Origin: Pseudomonas sp. CFII64
GTDB taxonomy: Bacteria; Pseudomonadota; Gammaproteobacteria; Pseudomonadales; Pseudomonadaceae
Length of the DNA: 64,000 nt
Direction of reading: 5' to 3'
Assembly: GCF_000416235.1 (NCBI RefSeq)
Contig: NZ_ATLO01000047.1
Location: 124,001 to 188,000 of the forward strand
The position numbers were made by a program, and so were the translations under genes. Shown piece by piece: positions 53,751 to 62,252 of the stretch. How positions within the stretch are numbered: the first letter of the stretch is position 1; each line of letters begins with the position of its first letter. The notes under the pieces are model-generated. The model was not told where the DNA came from and ran no database searches. It saw only the letters and a list, made by a program, of their open reading frames with translations.

Positions 53751-54659
53751 ATGACGCGTTGTCTGCTTTGCATACTGGCATTCTTGCTGCTGAGTGCTTG
53801 CCAAGGGCCACCTTCGTTGCCGAATATATCCCTTTCGCAGAGCCCGCTTGGGCGTGAGGATTTGGATTCAGGCATGATTCATGACATCAAGAGCGGGCAA
53901 GAGCTGACGCCGCAGCAGCTTGCCGAACGGCTCTCCCTGGCACCGCGTGTTCTGGTTGGGGAGCTGCATGATAATCCCGATCACCACGCGTTACAGCTTT
54001 GGCTTTTACAGGTATTGGCTGATCGTCGCCAGCAGGGCAGCCTGCTGCTGGAAATGCTCAATCCGGATCAGCAGGCATCGGTTGATGCGGTTCGCGCCGA
54101 CATCGCCCGGGGCCAATTCCCGCCCGACCTGTCCAAAGCATTGCATTGGCAGAAAGGCTGGGACTGGGCCCTGTATGGTCCGATTGTCAGGTACGCAATC
54201 GCGCAACCCTATCCGCTGCTTGCCGCCAATCTGGACACCGCTGAAGTCATGTCGATCTACCAGCAGCCACCGCGAGTCGAGGGCACGTTGTCGTCGTCCC
54301 CCAGCGTGCGCGAAAAGTTGCTGGAACAGGTTCGTGCGTCCCATTGCGGCCTGTTGCCCGAAGAACAATTGCCCGCCATGGTCGCCATTCAACAGATGCG
54401 TGACCGGCGGATGGCCGAGCGGCTGATGGCTGCCCCGGCTCCGGCGCTGTTGTTTGCCGGGAGCTGGCACGTGCGCAAAGACGTCGGTGTGCCGCTGCAT
54501 ATGGCGGACCTCGGCGCGACAGAGCCGCCAGTCGTACTGATTTTCAGTCAGCTCGGCACCGACGTGGACCCGGCCAGCGCGGATTACGTCTGGTTTACCG
54601 CAGCGACTCCCGATCAGGATTATTGCGCCGGGATGCGTAAGCCTGCGCCTGGAAACTGA
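53751..54659 (+). CDS. ChaN family heme-binding lipoprotein
   Basis: 302 residues. Lipoprotein signal with lipobox LLSACQ (Cys17). The ChaN/DUF399 domain spans about 55-285: LVGELHDNPDHHALQLWLL, LEMLNPDQQ, WDWALYGPIV, FAGSWHVRKDVGVPLHM. ChaN proteins bind two stacked hemes and are iron-regulated in relatives; no Fur box was seen directly upstream here. GAGAGG precedes the ATG. The conserved HD and WH residues suit heme ligation. Confidence 0.85.
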   Translation: MTRCLLCILAFLLLSACQGPPSLPNISLSQSPLGREDLDSGMIHDIKSGQELTPQQLAERLSLAPRVLVGELHDNPDHHALQLWLLQVLADRRQQGSLLLEMLNPDQQASVDAVRADIARGQFPPDLSKALHWQKGWDWALYGPIVRYAIAQPYPLLAANLDTAEVMSIYQQPPRVEGTLSSSPSVREKLLEQVRASHCGLLPEEQLPAMVAIQQMRDRRMAERLMAAPAPALLFAGSWHVRKDVGVPLHMADLGATEPPVVLIFSQLGTDVDPASADYVWFTAATPDQDYCAGMRKPAPGN

Positions 54660-54797
54660 GCGGCGCAGACCAGGGTTCCTCTTCGGAAATTTCTGTTTTT
54701 TGCGTAGTCCTGTTCCTTGAACGTCGGTCAGCCGGTTTGCGAGGTTGAGGCTCATATATCGTCTAGCTCCTGAACTTGCAAAGGATCGAGGCGAGAA

Positions 54798-55586
54798 ATG
54801 AGCACAGATATAAAAGCTGACGATGAGCAGTTGGCACGGCGGGCAATCGGCCTGCTTGATCTAATGGCGCTCAATGCAGACGACACCGACCAGCGCATTA
54901 TCGGTATGTGTCAGCGAGCGCTGACCCCCTTGGGGCCGGTCGCCAGCGTTTGCGTCTATCCAAAGTTTGTCCTGCTGGCCCGCACCGCGCTTGACCGGCT
55001 GCGTACGCCTGACATCCGCGTGGTGGCGGCGGTCAATTTCCCGTACGGCTCCGCGAATATCGAGTCTGCGGCGTCCGAAACCCGGGCTGCGGTAATGGCC
55101 GGCGCGGATGAAATCGATGTGGTCTACCCGTTTCGCACGCTGCTCTGCGGCGATCAGCAGGTTGGAATGGATCTGGTGGCCGCGTGTCGGGATGCCTGCG
55201 GCCCGCGTACCCGCTTGACGGTGACGCTGGAAACCGGCGATCTGCGGGATCCGCAAACGATTCTGGACGCCAGCCGTGGTGCGATCCTGTCGGGTGCGGA
55301 CTTCATCAAGACCAGCACGGGCAAGGTGGTCGTCAGCGCGACGCCCCAGGCCGCGCGAATCATGCTGGAAAGTATCGCGGAAGTGGGAGGCCAGGTCGGT
55401 ATCAAGTACGCGGGAGGTATCCGGACGTTCCAGGACGCCAAGCAGTATCTCGACATGACCCAGGCGCGCTTCGGTCCTCATTGGCTGACCGCCGAGCGAG
55501 TGCGTATCGGCGCGTCCAGTTTGCTGGACGATCTGCTGATCCAGTTGGGCGTGCTCGCGCCAGGGCCGCAAGGCAACTGTTATTGA
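54798..55586 (+). CDS. deoC: Deoxyribose-phosphate aldolase
   Basis: Cleaves deoxyribose-5-phosphate to acetaldehyde and glyceraldehyde-3-phosphate in nucleoside catabolism. 262 residues, class I aldolase, TIM barrel. Schiff-base Lys171 lies in DFIKTSTGK and the second catalytic Lys203 in GIKYAGGIRT; the proton-relay Asp is in ADEIDVVYP. No other deo genes are adjacent. GAGGCGA upstream. Convergent with the prrF locus. Confidence 0.95.
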   Translation: MSTDIKADDEQLARRAIGLLDLMALNADDTDQRIIGMCQRALTPLGPVASVCVYPKFVLLARTALDRLRTPDIRVVAAVNFPYGSANIESAASETRAAVMAGADEIDVVYPFRTLLCGDQQVGMDLVAACRDACGPRTRLTVTLETGDLRDPQTILDASRGAILSGADFIKTSTGKVVVSATPQAARIMLESIAEVGGQVGIKYAGGIRTFQDAKQYLDMTQARFGPHWLTAERVRIGASSLLDDLLIQLGVLAPGPQGNCY

Positions 55587-55605
55587 TGCCGACTTTTTCG
55601 CAGGC

Positions 55606-55717
55606 AAAAAAAGACCCGGCAAAGAGCCGGGTCAAAAACCGTGATTAGCCTGATGAGGAGATAATCTGAAAGTCCGAACCAAGGTCTCTCAGGTATCGGC
55701 CAGTCTCGCGACCAGTT
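55606..55717 (-). ncRNA. prrF: PrrF iron-stress small RNA
   Basis: About 112 bases on the minus strand, beginning AACTGGTCGCGAGAC and ending in a perfect terminator GACCCGGC / GCCGGGTC plus seven T (55606-55633). The core CAGATTATCTCCTCATCAGG followed by CTAATCACGG matches the conserved PrrF seed as I know it from Pseudomonas aeruginosa. PrrF base-pairs with mRNAs of iron-containing proteins to spare iron. It is a single copy here, not the tandem pair of P. aeruginosa, and lies between convergent deoC and a TfoX-C gene. Confidence 0.93.
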
Positions 55718-55719
55718 GT

Positions 55720-55751
55720 GATAATCATAGCGATTCTCATTTGCATGTCAA
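55720..55751 (-). promoter_or_regulatory. Fur-controlled promoter of prrF
   Basis: On the minus strand TTGACA (55746-55751), 16-base spacer, TATGAT (55724-55729), six bases before the first prrF nucleotide. A Fur box at 55720-55738 matches the 19-base consensus at 14 positions and covers the -10 and spacer, so iron-loaded Fur would block it. Near-consensus sigma-70 elements suggest a very strong promoter when iron is low. Confidence 0.92.
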
Positions 55752-55782
55752 CGGTTTATTTTTCCGTTCAGCGTGACGGCTT

Positions 55783-56055
55783 TCAAAGCTTGGTCTGTCG
55801 TGACGTGCCGTTTAATTGATGATTCAGGTCGGCCTTGCGATCAATCGGCAGATCGATCCAGTGAATATCCATGAGCGCCGCCTCGATTGCATACAGCAGC
55901 ACTTTGGTTGCCCGGAACCCACGCTTGCGTACAGCCTGATACGCCCCGACGGACCCCATTCGCCGTAAATCCGATGGGCTGTGGATACCGACAGCGTGCA
56001 ACCATTGAGATGACGTTTTACCGAGGTTTTTGAGGTGTTGCAGTTCATCGTTCAT
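55783..56055 (-). CDS. TfoX/Sxy C-terminal-domain protein
   Basis: 90 residues from ATG 56055 (second of two adjacent ATGs; GGAGG lies four bases upstream of it, too close to the first). The whole protein is a TfoX C-terminal domain (LKNLGKTSSQWLHAVGIHSPSDLRRMG, LLYAIEAALMDIHWIDLP), a helical hairpin-type fold. It lacks the N-terminal half of the competence regulator Sxy/TfoX, so a role in competence is not implied. Function unknown. Confidence 0.85.
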   Translation of the reverse strand: MNDELQHLKNLGKTSSQWLHAVGIHSPSDLRRMGSVGAYQAVRKRGFRATKVLLYAIEAALMDIHWIDLPIDRKADLNHQLNGTSRQTKL

Positions 56056-56207
56056 CATGCCTCCATGCGATGCTGAGCTCCGACGTTAAACAAACGCAGT
56101 TGAACCACAACCAGTGTAGTCCGTGGCCTGTCGGCGTGTAGGAAGGGGAGGCTGCATCGCGATAAACAGCAGAACGGAGGGGGCGGGACGGGCACTAACC
56201 AGGCATG

Positions 56208-56230
56208 CCGACATGCGTTGCGCATGTCGG
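56208..56230. other. Inverted repeat 3' of the pentapeptide gene
   Basis: Perfect 10-base arms CCGACATGCG / CGCATGTCGG around a 3-base loop, then GATTTTG on the plus strand. It lies beyond the pentapeptide gene stop; it may be its 3'-end hairpin, though the T-rich side faces the other direction. Confidence 0.45.
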
Positions 56231-56258
56231 GATTTTGTATGGCCGTGGGTCAGCTGAG

Positions 56259-56606
56259 CTATCTGGCCGTGCGATAACGCATACGAGTGCCGAAATTGAC
56301 CGACATCAGAATCTCGTCCGCCGACAGCTCTGCGGGGAAAAACGCACCGGAGATCTGCGCGTGGGCAATGCTGGCGCCTTCCATGGGCGTATTACGCAAA
56401 TCCAGCCCGCGCAAATCCGCCGAACGGAAGTAGGCATCAGTAAAGTCGATGCGTTCGGTGTCCAGGGCGCGCAGATCCAGGCCGCGAAAATCACCCCCAG
56501 CCAGATCCACGGTGCCGGACCTGGGTTTCTGCAGGTTGAAACCGGCCACATCGTCCTTGCGCAGCAGCGCATACAGGAAGGAATCCAGAATTTTCGGCTG
56601 AGTCAT
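56259..56606 (-). CDS. Pentapeptide-repeat protein
   Basis: 115 residues. After a 30-residue helical start, residues about 33-90 form A(D/N)LXX-type pentapeptide repeats (VDLAGGDFRGLDLRALD, IDFTDAYFRSADLRGLDL), about ten units, predicting a short right-handed beta-helix. Too short to be a Qnr-type gyrase-protecting protein and lacking its loops. Function unknown. Minus strand, with the next minus-strand gene starting at 58244. Confidence 0.85.
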   Translation of the reverse strand: MTQPKILDSFLYALLRKDDVAGFNLQKPRSGTVDLAGGDFRGLDLRALDTERIDFTDAYFRSADLRGLDLRNTPMEGASIAHAQISGAFFPAELSADEILMSVNFGTRMRYRTAR

Positions 56607-56705
56607 AGCGCCTCTCGTTTTTTATTGCGTTGGAATTATGGCGCCAGTATATCGCCACTATTTTCGAGCCGTGAAGCGCTAAATGCCAAACGGCTCGAAG
56701 ATGTT

Positions 56706-58244
56706 TCAGAGGCCCGGAAGACGCTGACGAATGTTCTCGACCAGGCTATCCAGATCCGCGCTCTGATTGGTCTGCACGTGTTTGCTATGCAGCACTTCCT
56801 CGGCACTCAACGGCTCGCGACTGGCCTGTTGAGCCTCGATCACTTGCAGCGTCGCGTCGGACGGATCGACATTTGCCGCCTGACGCTGGGCCAGCCAGCC
56901 AGCAATCACTGCTTGCGGTGCTTCGCAGTCCAGAATCAGGAACGGAACGCCAGTGGCTTCGGCCACTTTGGCGGCGGCTGCGCGCTGGGCCTGCTTGAGA
57001 TAAGTCGCGTCAACCACCACCGGGAAGCCCGCACGCAACACTACGCCGGCCAACACATGCAGGCTTTCATACGTAGCGATGCTCGCATCGGCGCCGTAAA
57101 GCTCGGCGTCCTTGGCTGCGAACAAGCGTTTGCGCTCGACATCGGAGCGCAAGCGGATCGCACCCAGAGATTCGATCAGGCGCATGGCCACATGACTTTT
57201 GCCCACAGCCGACACGCCGTGAGTGATCGCCAGGAAGCGGGAAGGGATCGCGCTGTAGCTCTCGGCCAGATTCGCGTAGTTGCGGTACTGACGCAGGGTG
57301 GCCCCGCGCTGGACCGGATCGGCATCGGCGGGCAGGCTGAACAGCGCAACCTTGGCGCGCACCAGTGCGCGGTAGGCTTTATAGAAGTTCAGCAGCTCCA
57401 GGCCTTGATAATCGCCGGTCAGCTCCAGGTATTGACTGATCAGGCGGCGCGACAGGGATTTCAGGCCGCGATCTTCCAGGTCCATGGCCAGAAAACCGAT
57501 GTCGGCGTAGACATCGGTCATGCGGAATGGCTCGTTGAACTCGATGCAGTCGAAGATCACGACCTTGTTGTCGATCAGCGTGATGTTGCCCAGGTGAATG
57601 TCACCGTGGCATTCGCGGATAAAACCCTCGGCCTTGCGCTGACCCAGTAACGTTTTGAGACGATTGAAGCTGGATTCTGCCCAGGCTTGTAGGGCATCGA
57701 GTTGGAGCAGGTCGGCCTTTTCGCTGATTAGCGGGCGAATCTGCTCAAAGTTTTGCAGGACCGGAGCCATGACGCTGTCAGGCGAACCCAGTTCGTTATC
57801 GGCCGCGACCACCGGAGCGCTGATATGAAACTGAGCGATCTGGCGAGCCATTTCGTCGATATGCGTGGTGGTCAACTCGCCGTTGGCCTGCAAGGTGCTG
57901 AGCAGGCCGCTTTGCGGGAATTGACGCATCTTCAGCGCGTACTCGATGGCTTTGCCTTCGCCGCCCAGCTGTGGGGCGTCGGCCGTGCCGGTAATCGGCA
58001 GGACTTCCAGGTACAGGTCTTCGGTCAGGCGCTGGTTCAGACGCAGCTCTTCATTGCAGAAGTGTTCACGAGCCGCCAGGGTCGTGAAGTCGAGGAAGCC
58101 GAAGTTGACCGGTTTCTTGAATTTATAGACGTAGGGACCGGTCAGCAGGACCCACGAAATGTGCGTTTCGATGAGTTGGAAACCCTCCACCGGGTGCGGA
58201 AAAAGGGCGGGGTTTTGCAGGGCTGCAAGAAGTGACTGGCTCAC
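56706..58244 (-). CDS. Bifunctional aminoglycoside-phosphotransferase-like / P-loop kinase fusion
   Basis: 512 residues. N-terminal APH-like domain (about 1-320) with the catalytic loop CHGDIHLGNITL and the metal-binding IFDCIEF. C-terminal P-loop domain (about 335-500) of the zeta-toxin/gluconate-kinase-like AAA_33 type: Walker A GVSAVGKSH, RLRSDVERKR, VVVDATYLK, ILDCEAP. The fusion is widespread in proteobacteria but its substrate is unknown; it should not be read as an antibiotic resistance gene. Divergent from mrcB. Confidence 0.85.
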   Translation of the reverse strand: MSQSLLAALQNPALFPHPVEGFQLIETHISWVLLTGPYVYKFKKPVNFGFLDFTTLAAREHFCNEELRLNQRLTEDLYLEVLPITGTADAPQLGGEGKAIEYALKMRQFPQSGLLSTLQANGELTTTHIDEMARQIAQFHISAPVVAADNELGSPDSVMAPVLQNFEQIRPLISEKADLLQLDALQAWAESSFNRLKTLLGQRKAEGFIRECHGDIHLGNITLIDNKVVIFDCIEFNEPFRMTDVYADIGFLAMDLEDRGLKSLSRRLISQYLELTGDYQGLELLNFYKAYRALVRAKVALFSLPADADPVQRGATLRQYRNYANLAESYSAIPSRFLAITHGVSAVGKSHVAMRLIESLGAIRLRSDVERKRLFAAKDAELYGADASIATYESLHVLAGVVLRAGFPVVVDATYLKQAQRAAAAKVAEATGVPFLILDCEAPQAVIAGWLAQRQAANVDPSDATLQVIEAQQASREPLSAEEVLHSKHVQTNQSADLDSLVENIRQRLPGL

Positions 58245-58359
58245 GGACGATCCTTCAGAAGTGATAATTTGGTGAATGGCTCAAGGCGGCCATTATGGCC
58301 GCTTGGCGCAAGCCTGCAAACCGCCGTCAAGGCCGCCTTTCGAACGCTTGCAAAGTGCG

Positions 58360-58365
58360 TATAAT
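58360..58365 (+). promoter_or_regulatory. -10 element of mrcB, very close to the start codon
   Basis: TATAAT ends nine bases before the mrcB ATG; the -35 region (around CTTTCGA) is poor. If used, transcription would start within one or two bases of the ATG, giving an almost leaderless mRNA, in keeping with the absence of a ribosome-binding site. Confidence 0.45.
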
Positions 58366-58373
58366 CCGCCGCC

Positions 58374-60695
58374 ATGACTCGTACTCGCTCTTCCCGAACC
58401 CCAAAAAAACCTGCCCCCAGCCGCCTGCGCACCTGGATGGGCTGGGCTTTGAAGCTCAGTCTCGTCGGTCTCGTCGTGCTGGCCGGCTTTGCCATCTATC
58501 TCGATGCCATCGTCCAGGAGAAGTTTTCCGGCAAGCGCTGGACGATTCCGGCCAAGGTCTACGCACGGCCGCTGGAACTGTTCGTCGGGCAAAAGCTCAC
58601 CAAGGACGACTTCCTCATCGAGCTTGATGCCTTGGGCTATCGTCGCGAAAGCGTGGCCAACGGCCCTGGCGCGGCGGCGGTGAACGGCAATACGGTTGAC
58701 CTCAATACCCGTGGCTTCCAGTTTTACGAAGGTGCCGACCCGGCGCAGCAGGTTCGTGTGCGCTTTTCCGGCGACTATGTGGCCGACCTGAGTTCGGGCA
58801 ATGGCGCGAAGCTCGCGGTGGCCCGCCTTGAGCCGCTGATGATTGGCGGCCTGTACCCGAAAAACCTCGAAGACCGGATCCTGATCAAGCTGGATCAGGC
58901 GCCGCCGTATCTGCTCGATACGCTGGTGACTGTCGAAGACCGCGACTTTTATCACCACTTCGGCGTCTCGCCCAAGTCCATCGCCCGCGCGTTCTGGGTC
59001 AATGCTTCCGCCGGGCAGATGCGCCAGGGCGGCAGTACGCTGACGCAGCAGCTGGTCAAGAACTTCTATCTGACCAACGAGCGCAGCATCACGCGCAAGC
59101 TGACTGAAGCGATGATGGCGGTCTTGCTGGAGATCCATTACAGCAAGCAGGAAATTCTCGAGGCCTACCTCAACGAAGTGTTCGTCGGTCAGGATGGTCA
59201 GCGTGCCGTGCACGGTTTCGGTCTGGCCAGCCAGTATTTCTTCAGCCAGCCGTTGTCCGAGCTCAAGCTGCATCAGGTGGCGCTGCTGGTCGGTCTGGTC
59301 AAAGGGCCGTCCTACTACAACCCGCGACGCAATCCGGAGCGGGCACTTGAGCGCCGCAATCTGGTCCTTGATCTGCTTGAACAGCAGGGCGTGGCAACGG
59401 CCGAAGTGGTCGCCGCCGCGAAGAAAATGCCTTTGGGGGTTACCCGAACCGGCAGTCTGGCCGACAGCTCGTTCCCGGTTTTCCTGGATCTGGTCAAGCG
59501 CCAATTGCGCGAAGACTATCGCGACGAAGACTTGACCGAAGAAGGGCTGCGAATCTTCACCAGCTTCGATCCGATCCTGCAGATGAAGTCCGAAGCGGCC
59601 ATGACCGAGACGTTCAAGAAGCTGAGCGGACGCAAGGGTGTCGACGAAATGGAAGCGGCAATGGTCGTGACCAACCCGGAAACCGGCGAAGTCCAGGCCT
59701 TGATCGGCAGCCGCCAGCCGGGCTATGCCGGGTTCAACCGAGCCATCGACGCGGTGCGCCAGATCGGCTCGTTGGTCAAGCCGGTCATTTATCTCACGGC
59801 GCTCGAACAGCCGAGCAAGTACACCCTGACCAGTTGGGTGGCCGACGAGCCGTTCCAGGTCAAAGGCGCGGACGGCCAGATCTGGAAGCCGCAGAATTAC
59901 GATCACAAGGCCCACGGCAATATTTTCCTGTACCAGGGGCTCGCCCACTCCTACAACCTGTCCAGCGCCAAGATCGGCCTGGAACTGGGCGTGCCGAATG
60001 TCTTCAAGACCCTTGGCAAGCTGGGTGTGCAGGCTGACTGGCCGACTTATCCGTCGATGCTGCTGGGCGCCGGCTCGTTGAGCCCGATGCAGGTCGCGAC
60101 GATGTACCAGACCATCGCCAATGGCGGCTTCAATACGCCCATGCGCTCGATTCGCAGCGTCCTGACTGCCGAGGGCGAGCCGCTCAAGCGCTACCCGTTC
60201 CAGATTCAGCAGCGCTTTGATCCGGGCTCCATCTATCTGCTGCAGAACGCCATGCAGCGGGTCATGCGCGAAGGTACGGGCAAGTCTGTCTATAACGTGT
60301 TGCCAAGCTCGCTGAATCTGGCGGGCAAGTCGGGCACGACCAACGATTCCCGCGACAGTTGGTTTGCGGGTTTCAGCCAGGATTTGCTGGCAGTGGTCTG
60401 GATGGGCCGCGATGACAATGGCAAGACGCCTTTTACCGGTGCGACCGGACCATTGCAGGTCTGGACCAGTTTCATGCGCAAGGCCGATCCGTTGCCGCTG
60501 GACATGCCGTTGCCGGATAACGTGATTCAGGCGTGGGTCAATGCCGCGACCGGACAAGGCACCGACGCAAGCTGCCCGAATGCTGTCCAGATGCCGTATA
60601 TTCGCGGCAGCGAACCCGCACCCGGCCCGGCCTGTGGCGGGAATACGGCCCCCGCCGATTCAGTGATGGATTGGGTCAAGGGTTGGTTGAACTAA
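58374..60695 (+). CDS. mrcB: Penicillin-binding protein 1B
   Basis: Bifunctional class A peptidoglycan synthase in the inner membrane. 773 residues. Short cytoplasmic Arg/Lys-rich tail, one membrane anchor (about 23-43), a UB2H-like domain (about 60-150), the glycosyltransferase domain with VEDRDFYHHFG and QGGSTLTQQLVKNFYL, and the transpeptidase with Ser466-x-x-Lys469 (GSLVKPV) and the KSGTTNDSRDSWF motif. ATG 58374 fits the family N-terminus. lpoP follows 16 bases later. Confidence 0.96.
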   Translation: MTRTRSSRTPKKPAPSRLRTWMGWALKLSLVGLVVLAGFAIYLDAIVQEKFSGKRWTIPAKVYARPLELFVGQKLTKDDFLIELDALGYRRESVANGPGAAAVNGNTVDLNTRGFQFYEGADPAQQVRVRFSGDYVADLSSGNGAKLAVARLEPLMIGGLYPKNLEDRILIKLDQAPPYLLDTLVTVEDRDFYHHFGVSPKSIARAFWVNASAGQMRQGGSTLTQQLVKNFYLTNERSITRKLTEAMMAVLLEIHYSKQEILEAYLNEVFVGQDGQRAVHGFGLASQYFFSQPLSELKLHQVALLVGLVKGPSYYNPRRNPERALERRNLVLDLLEQQGVATAEVVAAAKKMPLGVTRTGSLADSSFPVFLDLVKRQLREDYRDEDLTEEGLRIFTSFDPILQMKSEAAMTETFKKLSGRKGVDEMEAAMVVTNPETGEVQALIGSRQPGYAGFNRAIDAVRQIGSLVKPVIYLTALEQPSKYTLTSWVADEPFQVKGADGQIWKPQNYDHKAHGNIFLYQGLAHSYNLSSAKIGLELGVPNVFKTLGKLGVQADWPTYPSMLLGAGSLSPMQVATMYQTIANGGFNTPMRSIRSVLTAEGEPLKRYPFQIQQRFDPGSIYLLQNAMQRVMREGTGKSVYNVLPSSLNLAGKSGTTNDSRDSWFAGFSQDLLAVVWMGRDDNGKTPFTGATGPLQVWTSFMRKADPLPLDMPLPDNVIQAWVNAATGQGTDASCPNAVQMPYIRGSEPAPGPACGGNTAPADSVMDWVKGWLN

Positions 60696-60711
60696 GCAAA
60701 GAGGACATCAA

Positions 60712-61464
60712 GTGAACAAGTGGTTGATACCAGCGTTAACAGCTCTGGCTTTGCTCAATGGTTGTGCCAGTGTGGAGCGTGGTTCGATTCCTGTAGTCGA
60801 TTCCAGCTCGAAAGTTTCCAACGGCGAGCGCGTTGCCGCATCGCGTAACGGTGCTTATCGGCCTAATACCGCGCAAGCTCCGGCACAAACCCAGTCCGTT
60901 CCGCAGGATTCCGGCGTGGTCGTAATGATCCCCGGCGGCGCGAATGGTGGCGGTTCTGGTGGTACTTTTGCCGCGCCGGCCGAACAGGTGCCGTTCAGCA
61001 CCAGCGCGCCGATCGATACCTCCGCAAATCAGGCGCCGATCAATACCGCGCCGATCAACAACACCCCTTACAGCGCGCCTGCCGCGTCGGCGCCGACGGG
61101 TATTCCTTCGTCGGGCGGTGGCCTGTCGGCGGATGAGCAGCTGGACGGCCCGGTACTGGCATTGCTGACTACCGCACAGCAGCAGCAGAACGGCGGCGAC
61201 CTCAATGGTGCGTCGTCCAGCCTGGAGCGTGCGCAGCGTGTCGCGCCTCGTGAGCCGCAGGTCATCTATCGTCTGGCGCAGGTGCGTCTGGCCCAGGGCG
61301 ATGCCGCCCAGGCCGAACAGCTTGCGCAGCGCGGTTTGACCTATGCCAATGGTCGTCCGAGCCTGCAAGCCAGTCTCTGGGACATCATCGCCCAGGCCCG
61401 TGAAAAGCAGGGTGATTCAGCCGGTGCTGCCCAGGCCCGCCAGAAAGCCAAGGTTGGCGCATGA
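60712..61464 (+). CDS. lpoP: LpoP-like lipoprotein activator of PBP1B (TPR protein)
   Basis: 250 residues from GTG 60712, with AGAGG upstream. Lipoprotein signal with lipobox LLNGCA (Cys18), a long low-complexity linker rich in Ala, Pro, Ser, Thr and Asn (about 40-140) that could span the periplasm, and a C-terminal TPR-type region (about 145-250: LSADEQLDGPVLALL, RLAQVRLAQGDAAQAEQLA). The TPR lipoprotein next to PBP1B in pseudomonads has been shown to activate it in P. aeruginosa; the call rests on this context and architecture. Confidence 0.83.
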   Translation: MNKWLIPALTALALLNGCASVERGSIPVVDSSSKVSNGERVAASRNGAYRPNTAQAPAQTQSVPQDSGVVVMIPGGANGGGSGGTFAAPAEQVPFSTSAPIDTSANQAPINTAPINNTPYSAPAASAPTGIPSSGGGLSADEQLDGPVLALLTTAQQQQNGGDLNGASSSLERAQRVAPREPQVIYRLAQVRLAQGDAAQAEQLAQRGLTYANGRPSLQASLWDIIAQAREKQGDSAGAAQARQKAKVGA

Positions 61465-61793
61465 TGGACAAACGCTTTCCTGAGGTAGCGGAACATCTGC
61501 TGCTGATCGAGCGTGAATTGAGAGTGCTGGGGTGGTGGAGCGATTCGCCACCCAGCGAGCAGGCGCTGTCCAGTGTCGAGCCGTTTTGTGTCGACACGCT
61601 GGACTTCGAGCAGTGGTTGCAGTGGATCTTCCTGCCGCGCATGAAGATCATTCTTGAGCAGAACCTGCCGCTGCCCAATGCGTCCGGGATTCTCGAAATG
61701 GCCGAGATGGTTTACGCCTCTCGCGCCCAGGAAACCCGATACCTGCAACAGCTGCTGGCGCATTTCGATCGATTGATCACCGAGTTCACGTAA
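61461..61793 (+). CDS. YqcC family protein
   Basis: 110 residues, all-helical DUF446/YqcC-like. Typical features are the VAEHLLLIERELRVLGWWSD opening, FCVDTLDFEQWLQWIFLPRM and PNASGILEMAE. Function unknown; in E. coli the homologue neighbours a tRNA pseudouridine synthase, which is not the case here. The first ATG overlaps the lpoP stop by four bases; a second ATG three bases later is possible. Confidence 0.88.
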   Translation: MMDKRFPEVAEHLLLIERELRVLGWWSDSPPSEQALSSVEPFCVDTLDFEQWLQWIFLPRMKIILEQNLPLPNASGILEMAEMVYASRAQETRYLQQLLAHFDRLITEFT

Positions 61794-61820
61794 GCGCTAG
61801 CTCGCGTCCGGCTAAATCGC

Positions 61821-62252
61821 TCAGCCGCAAAAGTCCTCGATGGCCTTTTGCGTCTCGCTGATCCGATCCTGACGCTCATCTTCCGACAGACGCTTGGTCT
61901 CGCCTTCAACCTGCTCACGCACGCGAGGGTTGTTCTGCAGCTGCGCGAGGTTGGTGCGCAGCTTCGTGCAGTTTTCCTTGCGCTTGGCCTCTTCGGTCGC
62001 GATCTGTTTCTTGACCTGCTTGTCGATAGCCCGTTGCTGCGCCGCTCCATCAACATCACCCTGTGGCGGCGTCGGGGCCGATGCCGGCGGTGGTGGTTGT
62101 GCCGTATTGATCTGCTGCGCGGCCTGTCCCGCCGGAGGCTGGGCGTCGAAGTGAGTGACGCCTTGGGCATCGACCCATTTGAAGATCTGCGCGGCCTGGC
62201 TGGTATTGCCGATTGCCAGTGCGAGGAGGGCGGAGAAAATCACGCGACGCAT
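61821..62252 (-). CDS. DUF4124 domain-containing secreted protein
   Basis: 143 residues. Signal peptide about 1-20 (cut after SQA), then a DUF4124 domain (AQIFKWVDAQGVTHFDAQPP, a short beta-hairpin with the KWVDxxGxxHF pattern), a Pro/Ala-rich linker, and a charged coiled-coil-like tail (about 75-140) ending in EDFCG, with one further Cys in KENCTKLR that could pair with it. Function unknown. Divergent from the ilvI leader. Confidence 0.85.
   Translation of the reverse strand: MRRVIFSALLALAIGNTSQAAQIFKWVDAQGVTHFDAQPPAGQAAQQINTAQPPPPASAPTPPQGDVDGAAQQRAIDKQVKKQIATEEAKRKENCTKLRTNLAQLQNNPRVREQVEGETKRLSEDERQDRISETQKAIEDFCG

Noticed and set aside
56706..58244. Aminoglycoside resistance gene
   Set aside because: The APH-like domain is fused to a P-loop kinase and sits in core chromosome context without mobility genes; the family is broad and not tied to drug resistance.
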